Virus record (IMG/VR): IMGVR_UViG_3300021376_000198
Span: 1 to 33,517 of that record
Strand: one strand, 5' to 3'
Length of the DNA stretch: 33,517 nt
DNA from: a virus
Shown: in pieces, positions 31,889-33,517 of the stretch
Position numbering within the stretch: the first letter of the stretch is position 1
How the letters are laid out: each line of letters begins with the position of its first letter
Position numbers and translations under genes: made by a program
The notes under the pieces: generated by a model
Seen by the model: only the letters and a program-made list of their open reading frames with translations
Database searches by the model: none
What the model was told of the DNA's origin: nothing

Positions 31889-32477
31889 TTGTTAAGGTCT
31901 CCTTCAAAATTTTTTTATAAGGTACTACATCAATATTAATAAATGGTTTATATTTCTTGATCTTCATACTATAAGATTCCCAAATAGGGTCTATTAAATT
32001 CACATCAAACTTTTGAACATAATTAAAAATATGATCAAGAATAACCATTGTTTCAATGGACACTTTATTTATAATGTGTTGTTTAAGTAAGATTGGGTGA
32101 TTACCCATCTTACATACAAACACATCTTTAAAATCAAATTCAGTAAATAAAGAATTAATTTCTTGTTTAAAATTATAACTTAAACTTTGAGTGCGTTTAC
32201 TCCATTGATCATAATATTGATCACCACAATTGATGATTTCTCTGATCCATATTTTTTGAGAATCATCACACTCAATAAAACTAGCAAGAAAATAATTTTT
32301 TATCTCATCATCACTTTTTTGTCTAGACATCTTTTCAAAAAAGTAACGATCATTTCTTTTATAGAAAGACTCTGGTGTTGCTCGTGTCTTCCCATTATAT
32401 TTAAAATAATCAAAACTTTCTTTTGAAAAATGATTCTTAAATGCTAAGTATGTTTTATAGCAATCAATTGGAGTCAT
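31881..32477 (-). CDS. gp59: Helicase loader gp59, 198 aa
   Basis: The ATG at 32477 overlaps the gp33 stop as ATGA and gives MTPIDCYKTYLAFKNHF, matching where T4 gp59 shows its S-V-Y-K-L-Y-L segment. The TTG at 32513 is therefore rejected. Further family-like features are FDYFKYNGKTR, YKRNDRYFFEKMSRQKS, ETMVILDHIFNY and WESYSMKIKKYKPFINID, in the same order as T4 gp59 (217 aa). gp59 loads the replicative helicase gp41 on gp32-covered forks. Its neighbours gp33 and gp32 agree. Confidence 0.92.
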   Translation of the reverse strand: MTPIDCYKTYLAFKNHFSKESFDYFKYNGKTRATPESFYKRNDRYFFEKMSRQKSDDEIKNYFLASFIECDDSQKIWIREIINCGDQYYDQWSKRTQSLSYNFKQEINSLFTEFDFKDVFVCKMGNHPILLKQHIINKVSIETMVILDHIFNYVQKFDVNLIDPIWESYSMKIKKYKPFINIDVVPYKKILKETLTND

Positions 32478-32734
32478 AAAGGAAGTTTTGCTCTTGATGA
32501 TTTGCGAAGACAATTCAATTGAATTGCTTCACATCTAATTCTTTCTTTAAGTGGTTTAGATAAAAGTTTAGGTACAGATTCAACTTCAAGATTATTATCT
32601 TCACAATATTGGATTATTGCTTCGATATAAGTTAAATTATTAGTATTGACAATTGTTTCAATTTCACTTGAGAATTTACTCTGACTTAAAAATTTATCGT
32701 TTAATGCTGTTTGAACATTAGTTAGTGTTTCCAT
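32474..32734 (-). CDS. gp33: Late transcription coactivator gp33, 86 aa
   Basis: The ATG at 32734 lies inside the end of the exonuclease gene (17-bp overlap). It is preferred to the in-frame TTG at 32758. The protein is small and helical: FSSEIETIVNTNNLTYIEAI, then IQYCEDNNLEVESVPKLLSK and PLKERIRCEAIQLNCL. This matches the gp33-like late promoter accessory protein of T4-like cyanophages and is somewhat shorter than T4 gp33 (112 aa). gp33 links RNA polymerase to the sliding clamp and acts with gp55 at TATAAATA promoters, several of which are present here. Confidence 0.82.
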   Translation of the reverse strand: METLTNVQTALNDKFLSQSKFSSEIETIVNTNNLTYIEAIIQYCEDNNLEVESVPKLLSKPLKERIRCEAIQLNCLRKSSRAKLPL

Positions 32735-33398
32735 TTGATTCCAATTTATCGTGAACAAATTGTTTGATATACTGAATCAAAAGTTCTATGTAATCACCTT
32801 TGTTTCTCTTATCAAAAACTTTAACCTCACCATCAGGAGTTACCATAATGGTAATAAGTTTTTTAACTTTTGTTTGAGTTAACTCATAATACATGCAAGC
32901 ATAAGCAACTTCTTGAACGAAGTATTGTTGAATCCAAGCCTCTGGTTTAATACTCTTAGAAGTCTTGAAGTCAATGACTGCTAGTTCCCCATCATACTCA
33001 GCAATACAATCAACTCTACCAGCAATACCTAGTACATCACTGTATAGAGATTTTTCAATTGCATGAATATTATTTATCCTATCTATATAGGGCTTAGCTG
33101 CAAGAAACATATAGTGTGCTAGGGAATCATAATTATTATCTTCCTTCAAACTATTCTCAAGATAATCTTGACAAATTTCATGAAAGTTAGTTCCTCTAGT
33201 TGTAGATTCCCTAGTAATTCTATTTGCCTCCTCTTCACCAACACGCTTTCGCCAGTCCTTAAAGACTTGACGATTGACGTGTGAAGTTACAGATGTAATA
33301 GATGGATAAAGAGACCCTGATGGGGTAGGATAAAACCTAGTCCCATCAATGGTACGACTTGCCATTTCTGGCAAGTCAATGTCAAGGTGTGTAAACAT
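32718..33398 (-). CDS. PD-(D/E)XK exonuclease, RecB/MGME1-like, 226 aa
   Basis: The motif order is that of RecB-family single-strand exonucleases: RGTNFHE (68-74), GIAGRVDCIAEYDGELAVID with FKTSK (124-148), then Q-x-Y-F-V-Q-E-V-A-Y (158-166). Asp130 and Asp143-x-Lys145 are the metal and catalytic residues, and Gln158/Gln162 lie in the usual QxxxY region. The fold resembles MGME1-type exonucleases annotated in cyanophages. It likely trims DNA ends during recombination or processes host DNA. Its ATG overlaps the stop of the upstream gene (TAATG), so it is in one operon with gp33-gp59. Confidence 0.87.
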   Translation of the reverse strand: MFTHLDIDLPEMASRTIDGTRFYPTPSGSLYPSITSVTSHVNRQVFKDWRKRVGEEEANRITRESTTRGTNFHEICQDYLENSLKEDNNYDSLAHYMFLAAKPYIDRINNIHAIEKSLYSDVLGIAGRVDCIAEYDGELAVIDFKTSKSIKPEAWIQQYFVQEVAYACMYYELTQTKVKKLITIMVTPDGEVKVFDKRNKGDYIELLIQYIKQFVHDKLESNGNTN

Positions 33399-33517
33399 TA
33401 GAATCCCAAATTCAGTTTATTAACGATATAAGATTTAACCAAACCTGAACGAACAATATCCTCTACACCAAATTCAATACAATCAAATTCAGGCATGGCA
33501 TGTAGAATCTTTGTGAA
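33398..33517 (-). CDS. C-terminal 39 codons of an unidentified gene (runs off the right edge)
   Basis: The minus-strand frame is open from the window edge to a TAA at 33400-33398 that overlaps the exonuclease ATG. The visible end is FTKILHAMPEFDCIEFGVED then IVRSGLVKSYIVNKLNLGF. It is too short to assign. A replication or recombination gene is expected from context. Confidence 0.7.
   Translation of the reverse strand, partial: FTKILHAMPEFDCIEFGVEDIVRSGLVKSYIVNKLNLGF

Noticed and set aside
32477-32513. TTG start 12 codons upstream for gp59, and TTG at 32758 for gp33
   Set aside because: The downstream ATGs form the compact overlaps typical of this operon and align with the known starts of the families.
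33398-33517. Assignment of the right-edge fragment to gp47 or gp55
   Set aside because: Only 39 C-terminal residues are visible and none of the motifs needed for either family is included.

Overview
The window is part of the genome of a T4-like marine myovirus, most probably a cyanophage of Prochlorococcus or Synechococcus. The DNA is AT-rich and tightly packed, with stop/start overlaps such as ATGA and TAATG. It carries recognisable T4-type genes: gp32, gp59, gp33, gp4, gp48, gp53, a gp54-like protein, gp26, a gp27-like protein and gp5. It also has T4-type late promoter boxes (TATAAATA, CTAAATA) and very long fibre genes built from V-x-G-I-x-T repeats, a style familiar from cyanophages. The host is inferred from gene style; nothing in the window names it.

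Layout from right to left. (1) 33517-30692, minus strand: replication, recombination and late-transcription genes: the tail end of an unidentified gene, a PD-(D/E)XK exonuclease, gp33, gp59, a small coiled-coil protein and gp32. gp32 has its own sigma70-type promoter and a repeat-bearing leader, and a UUCG-loop terminator closes the unit. (2) 27645-30662, plus strand: a head/tail completion operon with gp4, an unassigned structural protein, gp48 and gp53. (3) 27617-16929, minus strand: the baseplate hub. It contains a gp54-like tube initiator, gp26 with a probable -1 frameshift into a second chaperone domain, a lysozyme-like protein, an M15 peptidase, a gp27-like hub protein, a small protein, gp5 without its lysozyme domain, a separate beta-helical needle protein and two unassigned structural proteins. 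(4) 16932-16111: a consensus sigma70 promoter, a 57-60 aa protein and an RNA cluster with tRNA-Leu(UAA), tRNA-Thr(UGU), tRNA-Ala(UGC) and a tRNA-like sequence without a usable anticodon arm. A 171 aa unknown protein follows. (5) 15549-1, minus strand: three giant fibre-like genes (2302, 2253 and at least 595 codons), each preceded by a late-promoter box.

How it fits together: gp33 would act with a phage sigma factor and clamp at the TATAAATA/CTAAATA boxes of the structural genes, while gp32 and the tRNA cluster have host-type promoters that look usable earlier. The hub genes together supply what T4 packs into gp27, gp5 and their chaperones, but muralytic activity appears to sit in two separate proteins (SLT/goose-lysozyme-like and M15). 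The most interesting single observation is the U_UUU_UUC slippery heptamer at the end of gp26, with a Shine-Dalgarno-like sequence just upstream and a start-less -1 frame of 62 codons downstream. This is a G/GT-type tail chaperone arrangement inside a T4-like baseplate operon.
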